Shown piece by piece: positions 41,301 to 49,174 of a DNA stretch of 64,000 nucleotides (positions are counted from its first letter, which is position 1; every line of letters starts with the position of its first letter). Made by a program: the position numbers and the translations under genes. The notes under the pieces are model-generated. The model saw only the letters and a list, made by a program, of their open reading frames with translations. It did no database searches and was not told where the DNA came from. This DNA comes from Bradyrhizobium niftali (GTDB lineage: Bacteria; Pseudomonadota; Alphaproteobacteria; Rhizobiales; Xanthobacteraceae). The stretch is from contig NZ_SPQT01000013.1 of assembly GCF_004571025.1 (NCBI RefSeq), positions 1 to 64,000 on the forward strand. Direction: 5' to 3'.

Positions 41301-41868
41301 CGCTTTCGACGCGCCGCTCCTTGTCGATGTTGTGACGCTGCAGCTCGATGTAGAGCCGGTCCCCGAACAGCGTGGCGAGACGCTCGCAGCGCGCAGCCGC
41401 AAGCTCGGCATGGCCGCCGGCGAGCGCCAGCGAGATCGGCCCGTCAGGGCCGCCGGTGAGCGCGATCAGGCCCTCGGTCTCGCCGTCGAGCCAGTCGAAC
41501 TTGATGAAGGGTGCGTGGCTGTCGGGCGATTCCAGGAACGCGCGCGAATTGAGCCGCATCAGGCTGCGATAGCCGCGCTCCTGCGCCGCCAGCAGCACCA
41601 CGCGCGACGGGCCAATCGCGTTGCGTGCATTGGGATCCTGGTCTGCGAAGTCGATCGCGAGCTCGCAGCCGACGATCGGCTGGATGCCGGAGCCCGCCAT
41701 CTTGTCGGAGAACTCCAGCGCACCGAACAGATTGTCGGTGTCGGTCAGCGCCAGGGCCGGCTGATGATCTTTCTTTGCGAGCTCGGCGAGCTTGGCGATC
41801 TTGATCGAGCCCTTGAGCAGCGAATAGGCCGAGTGAACGTGAAGGTGGACAAATCCGGCGCTCGGCAT
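38365..41868 (-). CDS. dnaE: DNA polymerase III alpha subunit
   Basis: The replicative polymerase. At 1167 residues it is the DnaE1 size. An N-terminal PHP domain starts FVHLHVHSAYSLLKGSIKI. The palm catalytic aspartates are in PDFDIDFCQDRRGEVIKYV, with GPGRGSGAGSLVAWAL before them. HhH and OB-fold domains follow (TGNKMGIMGLSDPTG). The ATG at 41868 has no close competitor. The usual lol neighbours lie about 12 kb upstream, past an accessory block. Confidence 0.97.
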   Translation of the reverse strand: MPSAGFVHLHVHSAYSLLKGSIKIAKLAELAKKDHQPALALTDTDNLFGALEFSDKMAGSGIQPIVGCELAIDFADQDPNARNAIGPSRVVLLAAQERGYRSLMRLNSRAFLESPDSHAPFIKFDWLDGETEGLIALTGGPDGPISLALAGGHAELAAARCERLATLFGDRLYIELQRHNIDKERRVESGLIDIAYAKGLPLVATNEPYFAATDDYEAHDALLCIAGGRLIAESDRVQLTPDHRFKTRAEMAVLFADIPEALASTVEIAERCSFRPMTRKPILPFFTVGAAGSSDAAAVEAAELKRQAEEGLANRLRVHGLSQGTTEEDYNKRLAFELDVIMRMKYAGYFLIVSDFIKWAKSQGIPVGPGRGSGAGSLVAWALTITDLDPIKFGLLFERFLNPERVSMPDFDIDFCQDRRGEVIKYVQERYGRDQVAQIITFGTLQARGVLRDVGRVLQMPYGQVDKLTKLVPQNPAAPVTLAAAIESEPKLQAFRDEDPVVARAFDIAQRLEGLTRHASTHAAGIVIGDRPLSELVPMYRDPKSDMPVTQFNMKWVEPAGLVKFDFLGLKTLTVLDVACKLLKPRDIHVDLATLPIDDAESYQMLARGDVVGVFQVESQGMRRALIDMRPDRFEDIIALVALYRPGPMANIPTYCSRKHGDEEPEYLHPVLEPILKETFGVIIYQEQVMQIAQVMSGYSLGDADLLRRAMGKKIRAEMDKQRDIFVAGAVKNGVPKGQAETIFELLAKFADYGFNKSHAAAYALVSYHTAYMKAHYPVEFIAASMTLDLNNTDKLSEFRSEAQRLGIKVEPPNINRSGATFEVGEKTIYYALAALKGVGIQAIDQIIEERTRNGLFTSLADFAARVNPRAINKRIIESLAAAGAFDTLEPNRARVFAGADAILAACQRAHEAATIGQNDMFGSAADAPTIMLPQIEAWLPAERLRREYDAIGFFLSGHPLDDYATVLKRLRVQSWAEFSRAVKTGATAGKVAATVVSRMERRTKTGNKMGIMGLSDPTGHFEAVLFSEGLAQYRDVLEPGAAVLLQLGAELQGEDVRARVLHAEPLDDAAAKTQKGLRIFLRDTKPLESIAKRLAGPEMAGSNGAAPKVGSPGIAPRSNGDGEVSLVMMLDPETEVEMKLPGRFKVSPQIAGAIKAVAGVVDVQQL

Positions 41869-42104
41869 GGTCGCGTGACGGCCTCTTGCAGATGAGATGG
41901 AGCGGTCGCCGGCCTCAAGGGGATGCCGAGGGGATCATGAGAGCATCCTGCACCTGCGCTCCACCCGTCTTTGCCGACTCGCCGCACCATGGTGGGGCGT
42001 CGCTGCCGCAGAGTCCACGCCGGAGCGGCCGATCGGCCACCTCGTCCCGCTTTTCCCCAAGCGCGCCCAGGAGTTCCCGGGCGCCGGTTTTCCAACCCGC
42101 TACT

Positions 42105-42203
42105 CTAGAGCTGCGGAATCACCTGCGCCCAGATTGCGATCATCCCGACGAACAGCGTGATCGATGCCAGTGCGGCGGCTTCTTCCACGAAAATCCTGAA
42201 CAT
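42105..42203 (-). CDS. Small hydrophobic peptide (32 aa)
   Basis: The frame encodes MFRIFVEEAAALASITLFVG and then MIAIWAQVIPQL. It is one membrane-spanning helix after a short acidic patch (EE). AAGGGAG lies about nine bases before the ATG, a good ribosome-binding site. From memory, peptides of this length and sequence type recur in Bradyrhizobium genomes. It is too short for standard gene calling. Location in the inner membrane is likely; the function is unknown. Confidence 0.65.
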   Translation of the reverse strand: MFRIFVEEAAALASITLFVGMIAIWAQVIPQL

Positions 42204-42316
42204 GGCCTGCTCCCTTGCTGGAACGTATGAAGAACATTGTTCTCATTTCGTTCTCGGGAGTCAAGCCGTCTGAGCCATCCCGCAAAGGAATGGTTAACTC
42301 GTTGACTTCAAACAAC

Positions 42317-42347
42317 AAAAAAAGCCCCGGCCAACGGCCGGGGCTTT
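42317..42347 (-). terminator. Rho-independent terminator of the Omp25-like gene
   Basis: A perfect 12-bp stem AAAGCCCCGGCC / GGCCGGGGCTTT with a 3-base loop. On the reverse strand the stem runs into a T-rich tract. It lies just after the porin stop. Confidence 0.9.
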
Positions 42348-42377
42348 CGACAACCGCTTCTTGCGAAGCGATCGGTA

Positions 42378-43097
42378 TCAGTAGCGGCCGAGCATCGGGC
42401 CACCGAACTTGTAGTTCAGGCGGACGAGACCCATGTCGACGTCCTGACGGATGCGCTCCGTACCGGCGAAGCCAGCGAAGGTCACGTCCTTGTCGGACAG
42501 GAAGATGTGGTTGTACTCGACGCCAACCGACCAGTTCGGCGCGAAGCCGTACTCGAGGCCGGCACCGACCGTGCCACCCCAGCGGGTGTCGCTGGTCGAG
42601 GCGAGCAGTGCGCCCGCCGTGCTGGAGATCTCGTACTTGTCGCTGACCACAGCCGCACCGCCCTTGACGTAGATCAGGACGTTGTTCCAGGCGTAGCCGA
42701 CCTGACCGGTGATCAGACCGAACGCATCGATCTTGGTGCGGTTGCGAGTCGCGAACAGCGCGCTGGTATTGTCGCCCGAGAAGTCGGCCCAGTTGCCCTG
42801 GCCTTCCACGCCGAACACCCACTGGCCGGACTGCCAGCGATAGCCGATCTGGCCACCGACCGTGCCGCCGGTCGCATCGTGCGAACCTTCGCGACCAACG
42901 CCGACGAAATCCCAGGTCGCGTGCGACGAACCGCCGCCGCCGTTGATGCCGATGTAGAAGCCGCTCCAGTCGTAGATCGCGGCGACCATCGCAGGCGCCT
43001 TGGTGTACGGCCGAGCCGCGAGATCAGCAGCCAGCGCCGGTGCAGCCGCGCCCAGCGCGACGAGGCTCACAGCAGCAAGCAACAAATTCTTCTTCAT
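42378..43097 (-). CDS. Outer-membrane beta-barrel protein, Omp25/RopB-like
   Basis: A 239-residue protein with a signal peptide (MKKNLLLAAVSLVALGAAAPALAA) and an eight-stranded barrel pattern. The N-terminal mature segment YDWSGFYIGINGGG, GGTVGGQIGYRWQ, GLEYGFAPNWSVGVEYNHI and the end VRLNYKFGG are hallmarks of the rhizobial Omp25/Omp31 family. These are abundant structural proteins that interact with lipopolysaccharide and peptidoglycan. It is a single-gene unit with its own terminator and a long upstream region. Confidence 0.92.
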   Translation of the reverse strand: MKKNLLLAAVSLVALGAAAPALAADLAARPYTKAPAMVAAIYDWSGFYIGINGGGGSSHATWDFVGVGREGSHDATGGTVGGQIGYRWQSGQWVFGVEGQGNWADFSGDNTSALFATRNRTKIDAFGLITGQVGYAWNNVLIYVKGGAAVVSDKYEISSTAGALLASTSDTRWGGTVGAGLEYGFAPNWSVGVEYNHIFLSDKDVTFAGFAGTERIRQDVDMGLVRLNYKFGGPMLGRY

Positions 43098-43208
43098 TTG
43101 AATCCCGTTCCAGTTTCGTCGTTAGGCCCCCGGGCCGTCGCGTGGTCATAACAGCGATCGACGGAATTGCTGTAACCCCGACGCAACAGTTCGCTCCAAA
43201 GGGCCGCG

Positions 43209-43222
43209 CTTCATTAATGAAG
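43209..43222. promoter_or_regulatory. Perfect palindrome upstream of the Omp25-like gene
   Basis: CTTCATTAATGAAG is a 14-bp perfect palindrome, 112-125 bp before the porin ATG, in a locally AT-rich stretch that also holds ATTAATC boxes. It is a candidate binding site for an unidentified regulator. Confidence 0.4.
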
Positions 43223-43350
43223 ATTAATCAGAGCGCGCTGGAAACCCTTTGAAACAAGAGTTTTCAGCGATTCCAATGTCGACGACACGAGATGCACTGC
43301 TGACGCGCGTAACATCGCCGCGCGCACATTCGCGTGACTGGAGATTCGAG

Positions 43351-43416
43351 ATGCGCGCTTTGTTTACACTCCTCATTGTCGCCACATTTTCGCTCGCAAT
43401 CGCCACATTCGCGTAA
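43351..43416 (+). CDS. Candidate 21-aa hydrophobic peptide
   Basis: The frame encodes MRALFTLLIVATFSLAIATF and a final Ala: a basic start then a continuous hydrophobic helix. CTGGAG lies nine bases upstream of the ATG. Nothing larger lies in this 363-bp interval. A small membrane peptide is plausible, but chance cannot be excluded. Confidence 0.4.
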   Translation: MRALFTLLIVATFSLAIATFA

Positions 43417-43460
43417 GCGCGGCTGCAAGCAATTGCAGCCGGGCACGGGTCTCGAACGAT

Positions 43461-44276
43461 CTAGTGCCAGGGTGGCGCACTGAGCGATGGCGCGATCTCG
43501 ATCGCACCCGCCTCACCGCGCTGCGCGATACCATCACATCGCGACAGAGCAGCGTCGTCCAACACGCGATGTGGTTCGCGCGCGGCGCGCCACGTATCCC
43601 ATGCCGAGGCCTCGATCTTGGCGAGCGCGAGCAGATCGCGCACGAGGTTGACGCGCGCAAAGAACAGGCCGGTCGTCGTTCCGTGGCCAAGCTGCGCAGG
43701 ATCGATGGCGCCGGTCCGGCATAGCTTCCATGCCTCGATCCCGGTGATGAACGCCGTACGAGGCACATCCGCCGGCTCGAAATCGAACTTGAGCAGACTG
43801 CGGTGCAGCTCGTCGAGCTCGGCATCGACCAGGACCCAGCGTTGCTCGTCCCGGGACCAATACTCGCACACCCAATGATCGTGATAGGGATGCCCGGTAA
43901 AATATCTGCCGAAACCGCAGCGTATGCGGGCCGGCACGCGATGATGCCGCAGGACGGCGCACGACATCAGTGAAAAATCCCGGCACGTCGCCAATACCCT
44001 CGACGCGCCCGGTCGGGCGATGGTCAGCGGTCTCGGGTCGATCGCCAGAATCTGCTTCAGGCGCTCGGCCACAGGCAAGGTGGCGCGGCTTTGACCGGTG
44101 AAGGCAGCGACGTCCAATCCCTGCCTCTCGATCCATGCTTCGTGGATCAGGAGGCCCTGCAAGGTGCGACACAACCCTGGAATATCCAGCGGCAGGCCGC
44201 CGATCAGGGCGGCGTCAGTGCCGGGATCGGTGAGCGCGCTAGTCGGGAGTCGCGAATTCAGTCATCGAGACATATC
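43461..44276 (-). pseudogene. Transglutaminase-like protein with frameshifted 5' end
   Basis: The body encodes a transglutaminase-like cysteine domain. The catalytic triad is visible as Cys in ATCRDFSLM, His in YHDHWVCEYW and Asp in VLVDAELDE. Homology-like sequence extends upstream of the first usable start (TTG at 44174) as SALTDPGTDAALIGGLPLDIPG without a start codon. Just upstream, in a second frame, lies MTEFATPD. Removing one base near 44238-44242 would join them as MTEFATPDSALTDPG. Either a single-base insertion has broken the gene or a TTG start makes a shortened protein of 237 residues. Function in this bacterial subfamily is unknown, possibly peptide cleavage or crosslinking. Confidence 0.65.
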
Positions 44277-44389
44277 GGCAAGGGCGAGCGGATCATATCA
44301 GGCCCCTGCCGCCCTGCACACGCTCTCGCCATCGCCACCCGCAAATCGGGACGCTGATATGCGGCCGGCCTTGCATCGCGGCTCCGGTG

Positions 44390-44417
44390 TTGACGCAGAC
44401 TGCTCCGGGTTTAAGTA
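44390..44417 (+). promoter_or_regulatory. Candidate sigma70 promoter of the MFS gene
   Basis: TTGACG and TAAGTA are separated by 16 bp, about 70 bp before the MFS start codon, in the 210-bp interval between the transglutaminase-like and MFS genes. Confidence 0.4.
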
Positions 44418-44487
44418 CGACAGCAAATCTTGCAGGGATGGCGACGTTAGCTGGGCTGGTTCCCTTGACGCCACCAATGCAGGACAC

Positions 44488-45804
44488 ATGTCGATATCGC
44501 CTCAAGCGACCTCGCCCCGCGCGACCACGGCCTCCGCGCCCCCTCACCTCGCCATCGTCCTGTTCTCGCTCGCGATGGGCGGCTTTGCGATCGGAACCAC
44601 CGAATTCGCATCGATGAGCCTGCTGCCGTTCTTCGCCGCCGACCTCGGGATCGACGAGCCGGCTGCGGGACACGCGATCAGTGCCTACGCGCTCGGCGTG
44701 GTGCTGGGCGCACCGCTGATCGCCGTGCTTGGTGCGCGCTTCGCCCGGCGCACGCAGCTCCTGGTCCTGATGGCCGTGTTCGCGCTCGGCAATGCGCTCA
44801 CCGCGCTTGCGCCGGGCTTTGGCTGGATGATCGCGGCCCGTTTTCTCGCAGGGCTGCCGCATGGCGCCTATTTCGGCATCGCCGCGCTGGTCGCAGCCTC
44901 GCTCGTTCCTCAACATCGCCGCTCGCGCGCGATCGGCCAGGTGATGCTCGGCCTGACCGGCGCCACCATCATTGGCGTGCCCTTAGCCAATCTGGTCGGC
45001 CAGACGGTCGGCTGGCGCGCCAGCTTCGGCCTCGTGTCGTTGCTGGCGCTGCTCACCGTCCTGCTTTGCGCCCTGTTCGCGCCGCGCGACCAGGCCGGCA
45101 GGTCGGACCCGCTGCGAGAGCTCGGCGCCCTCCGAAGCGGCCGCGTCTGGATCACGCTGGCGATCGCCGCCATCGGCTTCGGCGGCATGTTCGCCGTCTA
45201 TACTTACCTTGCGACGACATTGATCGAGGTCACCAAGGTCAGCCCCGCGGTGATTCCGATCTTTCTCGCCGTGTTCGGCGTCGGCGCGACGCTCGGCAAT
45301 CTGTTCGTGCCGCGCTTCGCGGACCGCGCCTTGATGCCGACGGCGGGCAGCATCCTGTTGTTTTCAGCGGTCGCGCTGCTGGTCTTCCCGCTTGCGGCCG
45401 GCAATCCCTGGCTGCTCGCGGCAGACGTCTTCGTGATCGGCGCCAGCGTCTCGCTCGGGGCTGTCCTCCAGACGCGCCTCATGGACGTCGCGGGCGACGC
45501 GCAGGCGCTCGCTGCTGCGCTGAACCATTCGGCGTTCAACACCGCCAACGCGCTCGGCCCGTTCCTGGGCGGCCTTGCCATTCGCGAAGGGCTGGGCTGG
45601 ACCTCTACCGGTCCCGTCGGCGCTGCGCTCGCGCTTCTCGGCTTTCTGATCTGGATCGTCGCCTGGCGCGACGCCGGACCCGCGCCGGGCGCGGACACAT
45701 CAAGCGACGCTACCTTGCTGAAGACCACTCCCGCCAGGCCGGCGCCACCGCTGGCGCCGGATGACCGGAGCCGTTCGGATGCCGTCAGGGATCCGGTGGC
45801 TTAA
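44488..45804 (+). CDS. MFS transporter, DHA1/AraJ-like
   Basis: A 438-residue inner-membrane protein with about twelve segments. LAMGGFAIGTTEFASMSLLPFFAADLGI and the following GHAISAYALGVVLGAPL are typical of the DHA1 sugar- and drug-efflux branch (AraJ, YdhP). GARFARRTQLL is motif A and PHGAYFGIAALVAASLVP is motif-B-like. An exporter of small organic compounds is likely, substrate unknown. I chose the ATG at 44488 (MSISPQATSPR); the long in-frame extension upstream overlaps the neighbouring gene and is not credible. Confidence 0.9.
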   Translation: MSISPQATSPRATTASAPPHLAIVLFSLAMGGFAIGTTEFASMSLLPFFAADLGIDEPAAGHAISAYALGVVLGAPLIAVLGARFARRTQLLVLMAVFALGNALTALAPGFGWMIAARFLAGLPHGAYFGIAALVAASLVPQHRRSRAIGQVMLGLTGATIIGVPLANLVGQTVGWRASFGLVSLLALLTVLLCALFAPRDQAGRSDPLRELGALRSGRVWITLAIAAIGFGGMFAVYTYLATTLIEVTKVSPAVIPIFLAVFGVGATLGNLFVPRFADRALMPTAGSILLFSAVALLVFPLAAGNPWLLAADVFVIGASVSLGAVLQTRLMDVAGDAQALAAALNHSAFNTANALGPFLGGLAIREGLGWTSTGPVGAALALLGFLIWIVAWRDAGPAPGADTSSDATLLKTTPARPAPPLAPDDRSRSDAVRDPVA

Positions 45805-46078
45805 CGGCAGCTCGAGCAACTCTTGGGGCCGATTCTACTGGGAGAATAATAACAACAACTTCAGCTCGGCCGCGCAGAAGACCACGGAGATCACGGTGCC
45901 GGTCGCGGTGACCGTGTTCCCCACCGAGATCTATCGCGCGCCGAAGACATGGACGCAGCGCGCATATCCGACGCTCCATTACTTCAACGAGGTCGACAAG
46001 GGCGGCCACTTCGCAGCGTGGGAGCAGCCGCAGCTCTTCGCCACGGAGATGCGGGCGGCCTTCAGATCGCTGCGCTAG
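45791..46078 (+). pseudogene. C-terminal remnant of an epoxide hydrolase
   Basis: About 95 residues match the end of EphA-type epoxide hydrolases: WGRFYWENN, VPVAVTVFPTEIYRAPKTW, the catalytic-histidine segment KGGHFAAWEQPQLF and the end FRSLR. The nucleophile domain (usually about 290 further residues) is absent, and the remnant overlaps the 3' end of the MFS gene. It appears to be the leftover of a deletion or insertion that joined the MFS gene to this spot. Confidence 0.75.
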
Positions 46079-46223
46079 GCCGTTCGATCCGTGAGCCGGG
46101 CGGTGCTGTCGTGGCGCCGCCCGGCGCAATAAACGCGCACATGCACGCCACCGAAAGTTGTATGCGCGCTGATCATCATGTAACGTCAGCGTCTATCTTC
46201 ACCGCGCGTGGCCCAGTCGTTAC

Positions 46224-47495
46224 ATGCTTGCCCGTATTCTGTTTCTCGTGGCCATGCTGCTTCCATGCGCACTGCGTGCCGAGGAAGCGCCTGCCGAAAA
46301 AACCGGATTTGCGCGCAAGCTGACGATCTATCTGGCCAAGGGGGCACCGGACGCGTGCGGACCGGGCTGCGACCGCTGGATCGCCATCGAGGGCGAGATC
46401 GATGGGGATGCAAGCCAACGCATTCGCCGCTTCCTGGCCGGCGTCAACGACACGCAGCGTCCGATCTACCTTCATTCGCCCGGCGGGAACGTGGAGCAGT
46501 CCTACGTCATCGGTCGGCTGCTGCGCAGTCGCAAGGCGGTCGCGCGGGTCGGACGGACGATCGCGACCGCGTGCGCCGCCGGCACACAGGTGGACGCCGC
46601 ATGCCTGAAGACGAAGGCCGCCGGCGGCGAGGTCGAGGCGGAGCTCACGACCTACCATGCGATGTGCAACTCGGCCTGCGGTTACCTGTTTCTCGGGGCG
46701 ACATCACGCGAGGTGGCTCCCGACGCCGCGCTGGCGGTCCATAACTCCAGGCTGGTCCTCGTCTTTCACGGGCATCCAGCTCCGCAGGCGGTTGCGGAAT
46801 ACAGGCAGCGCCGCATCGCGAATGCCGAACGCGACCGCGCCGCATTCATCGCAGCGATGGGGATCAGCCGCGAGCTCGACAATCTCATCCGGACGGTGAA
46901 GTTCGAAAACCTGCATATGCTGACGCGAGCCGAGCTCTATCGTTTCGGAATCGACACGCGAGCGTTTGCCGAAGGGATGTGGAAGCTGGAAAAGGCAACG
47001 CCGCCGTTCATCAGCAAGATTGCGGTGATGAAGAAGGAGAGCGGTTCTTCGTTCCGGACGATGGAGTGGCGCATGTTTTGCGACACCAGGAATCGTGTGC
47101 AACTGATGTTCGCGGGCGAGATCGACGAGGCGAGCGTCGGCAAGAGTACGATCATGATGACCGCGGACGCCGACAAGGACCAGGAAGCCGGAGGCTCTCC
47201 GGTGCGAGCCGCGAAGTACGAGATGTGGAGCGGCAGTATCGACCCTGACATGGTCAAGGCGATCATGGCGTCCCGCTCCCTCCATGTACGGCGGTCCACG
47301 CCGATGCCGGACGAAAAGGTGGACGTCACGAAATTTGACATCGACCTCACGGGCCTGGCGTCGATGCGAACTCAGCTTGCGGCGGCGTGCTCGTCGGTAG
47401 CGGCCAAGCCGAAAGGTCCCTGGCCGGCGAGCCCTGGGCCAGCCATTCCGCTGCCGAACGTCACCGCACCACCCTCGGCCGTGCCCTCGCCGTAA
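46224..47495 (+). CDS. Secreted ClpP/crotonase-like protein (COG3904 type)
   Basis: A 423-residue exported protein with a signal peptide (MLARILFLVAMLLPCALRAEE). Residues 50-180 resemble a ClpP-like serine-protease fold: IAIEGEIDGD, an oxyanion GG in SPGGNVEQSYVIGRLLR (87-89) and a candidate nucleophile Ser150 in CNSACGYLFLGATSREV, with His173 in AVHNS. The C-terminal half (about 240-390) shows no domain I recognise. COG3904-type proteins are annotated as predicted periplasmic proteins without proven activity. There is no clear ribosome-binding site at the ATG. Confidence 0.75.
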   Translation: MLARILFLVAMLLPCALRAEEAPAEKTGFARKLTIYLAKGAPDACGPGCDRWIAIEGEIDGDASQRIRRFLAGVNDTQRPIYLHSPGGNVEQSYVIGRLLRSRKAVARVGRTIATACAAGTQVDAACLKTKAAGGEVEAELTTYHAMCNSACGYLFLGATSREVAPDAALAVHNSRLVLVFHGHPAPQAVAEYRQRRIANAERDRAAFIAAMGISRELDNLIRTVKFENLHMLTRAELYRFGIDTRAFAEGMWKLEKATPPFISKIAVMKKESGSSFRTMEWRMFCDTRNRVQLMFAGEIDEASVGKSTIMMTADADKDQEAGGSPVRAAKYEMWSGSIDPDMVKAIMASRSLHVRRSTPMPDEKVDVTKFDIDLTGLASMRTQLAAACSSVAAKPKGPWPASPGPAIPLPNVTAPPSAVPSP

Positions 47496-47665
47496 GCGCA
47501 GGAGCGCCATTCGAAGGCCCGTGGCATAACGTAGCTTCACTCTGGGGCCGTTGCTGACTTCGCCTGCGCCACCTAAGATCTTGTTGGTACGTACGAGACG
47601 ATCTCAGCTTTGCGCTCCTTTGGAAAGGCAATCGTTCGACAGCGACTGGGATCGACCGGTCACAA

Positions 47666-48259
47666 TCAATACATGCATGCTGATGAAATCAGCACTGTGA
47701 ACATGTCGACGTCGAACTCATTCTCCAAGCTAAGTCCGAACCGCTCTAACCATTTATCCTGAGCCAGGTAGGCCAACTTCTCTCGCGCCTGAGGGCAATC
47801 AAATTTGAGCTTTCCAACATTCTGAAGGTGATGGACCATTTCGTGTACCAGGACCGATTGGTCGGTCGGCGAAGTGCCGCCCCAATCATCAGGAAGCAGG
47901 ATCGTTCTCGTCTCGTTGTCGTAAAGTGCGACAACCTCGCGCCGAGCTAGTTGCCCATCGCTTTCCATGAAGCCTTGCGAAGAAGTACGGTCCCTCGCAC
48001 GCAACCTCGCAAGCTCCATCTTCGATGCAAATTCAACGACGGGACGCTGTTTGATGGCAGGCAGGTCGAAATTCGATGAGAGCCAAGTCACAATGTCATC
48101 CAACAGGGCTTCCGTAAGTTGAGCTGTATCAGAATGCAACGAAACCGAACGCGACTCGGCGGACGCGCTGCGCTCCAAAGCATATCCGCGATGGGCTTTC
48201 GTGGATGTGGCTAACGTTAGGGAGACTATCGCCGCGACCAAGAGGAATTGCTTGAACAT
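47666..48259 (-). CDS. Secreted HExxH putative metalloprotease (DUF6647-like)
   Basis: A 197-residue protein with a signal peptide (MFKQFLLVAAIVSLTLATSTKA) and a zinc-binding HEMVHH at residues 139-144. YDNETRTILLPDDWG precedes it, as in small minigluzincin-like proteins, and a cysteine pair flanks the C-terminal helices (FDCPQAREKLAYLAQDKW, SSACMY). The family, which I recall as DUF6647, is uncharacterised. Codon and base use is visibly AT-richer than in the surrounding genes, which suggests transfer. It has its own AGAGG ribosome-binding site. Confidence 0.75.
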   Translation of the reverse strand: MFKQFLLVAAIVSLTLATSTKAHRGYALERSASAESRSVSLHSDTAQLTEALLDDIVTWLSSNFDLPAIKQRPVVEFASKMELARLRARDRTSSQGFMESDGQLARREVVALYDNETRTILLPDDWGGTSPTDQSVLVHEMVHHLQNVGKLKFDCPQAREKLAYLAQDKWLERFGLSLENEFDVDMFTVLISSACMY

Positions 48260-48430
48260 GATCCTCTCCTCAGAGGCTGTTCGAAAAAGAAACTCTTCAA
48301 AAAATCAGTCGGCAGTTAAACAGCTGGAACATAGCATTCGCCTGGCGACGTCGTTGTGAACCCATTCACACCCAAAGAACTCACAACGCCGCTGTCAGCG
48401 CTCGCCTGCCCGAAACTCGGTTGCTCGTCT

Positions 48431-49174
48431 TCATGGCGGCGGCAGAGCGGCCGCGATTCCGCCGCTGAGGTCAGGCGGCCGCACGAAGAGAAGACGGGAG
48501 GTCGCCGGTATTTCCGCGTCATCCCTGCCGTCCTGGCCGATCAGGATCAATCCCGCTCCGCCATTCGCCACATTGAGAACCACCGGCCCTCCGCTCCACG
48601 TCTTGATTGGCTGCATTCCCACGATGAGGAATTCGCCCATGGGCTGATCAAGATATTGAAGGCGCAATTGCGGACCGACCTCCGCTGCCGCAAGTTCAAA
48701 GCCGAGTTGCCGGGCTCGCGCGTAAATGACGGCCAGAGGCACGCTATCGGCTTTAAAGCCAAGCTCGACCGCGGATACCGCCACAAGCTCTACGTCCATC
48801 TTGCTGGAACTGACGGTGAAGGCCGGTCGAGCGAGAACTTCCGCGGCCAGCCCGCCGATACTGCAACCGACGGAATCCAATGCATCGCGCAACGCAACGG
48901 AGTTGCCAAAGGTACCGACGGCAATCGTCTTCCATGTCGGCACATCGCGGGCGGACCCGATGAGTTTTTGCGGCAAATCAACTGCGCGAACTTTGCCGAG
49001 CTTCAGTTGATTCTGTAAGACGTCGCGCGCCGAGCATTGTCCCCACGCCTTGGGCGTGACCTGAAACAAGGAAGCGGCACAGAGCAATGCAACCATCAAG
49101 CAATGGCTGCCCCACCTCGCGTTCAGATGGTGATGTGGTGCGGCGCGATCCGCTTGGCTTGTCAGAATGCACAT
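48431..49174 (-). CDS. Secreted protein of unknown family
   Basis: A 247-residue protein. From the ATG at 49174 a polar lead precedes a hydrophobic stretch; from the ATG at 49096 it begins MVALLCAASLFQVTPKAWGQC, a good signal peptide, so the shorter start is possible. The mature part holds WKTIAVGTFGN-x-x-ALRDALDSVGC-x-IGGLA, ARPAFTVS, ELGF and GPQLRLQYLDQPMGEFLIVGMQPI. I recall these as conserved in a widespread family of unknown function that usually lacks a signal peptide. No catalytic motif is visible. Confidence 0.65.
   Translation of the reverse strand: MCILTSQADRAAPHHHLNARWGSHCLMVALLCAASLFQVTPKAWGQCSARDVLQNQLKLGKVRAVDLPQKLIGSARDVPTWKTIAVGTFGNSVALRDALDSVGCSIGGLAAEVLARPAFTVSSSKMDVELVAVSAVELGFKADSVPLAVIYARARQLGFELAAAEVGPQLRLQYLDQPMGEFLIVGMQPIKTWSGGPVVLNVANGGAGLILIGQDGRDDAEIPATSRLLFVRPPDLSGGIAAALPPP

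Noticed and set aside
38290-41895. Forward-strand open frame of about 1200 codons over dnaE
   Set aside because: It is the antisense shadow of dnaE in GC-rich DNA: rich in Arg, His and Asp with no domain, while the reverse strand gives a full DnaE.
44098-44487. N-terminal extension of the DHA1 transporter by 130 residues
   Set aside because: The extension overlaps the transglutaminase-like gene and has no family support; membrane segments begin after the ATG at 44488.
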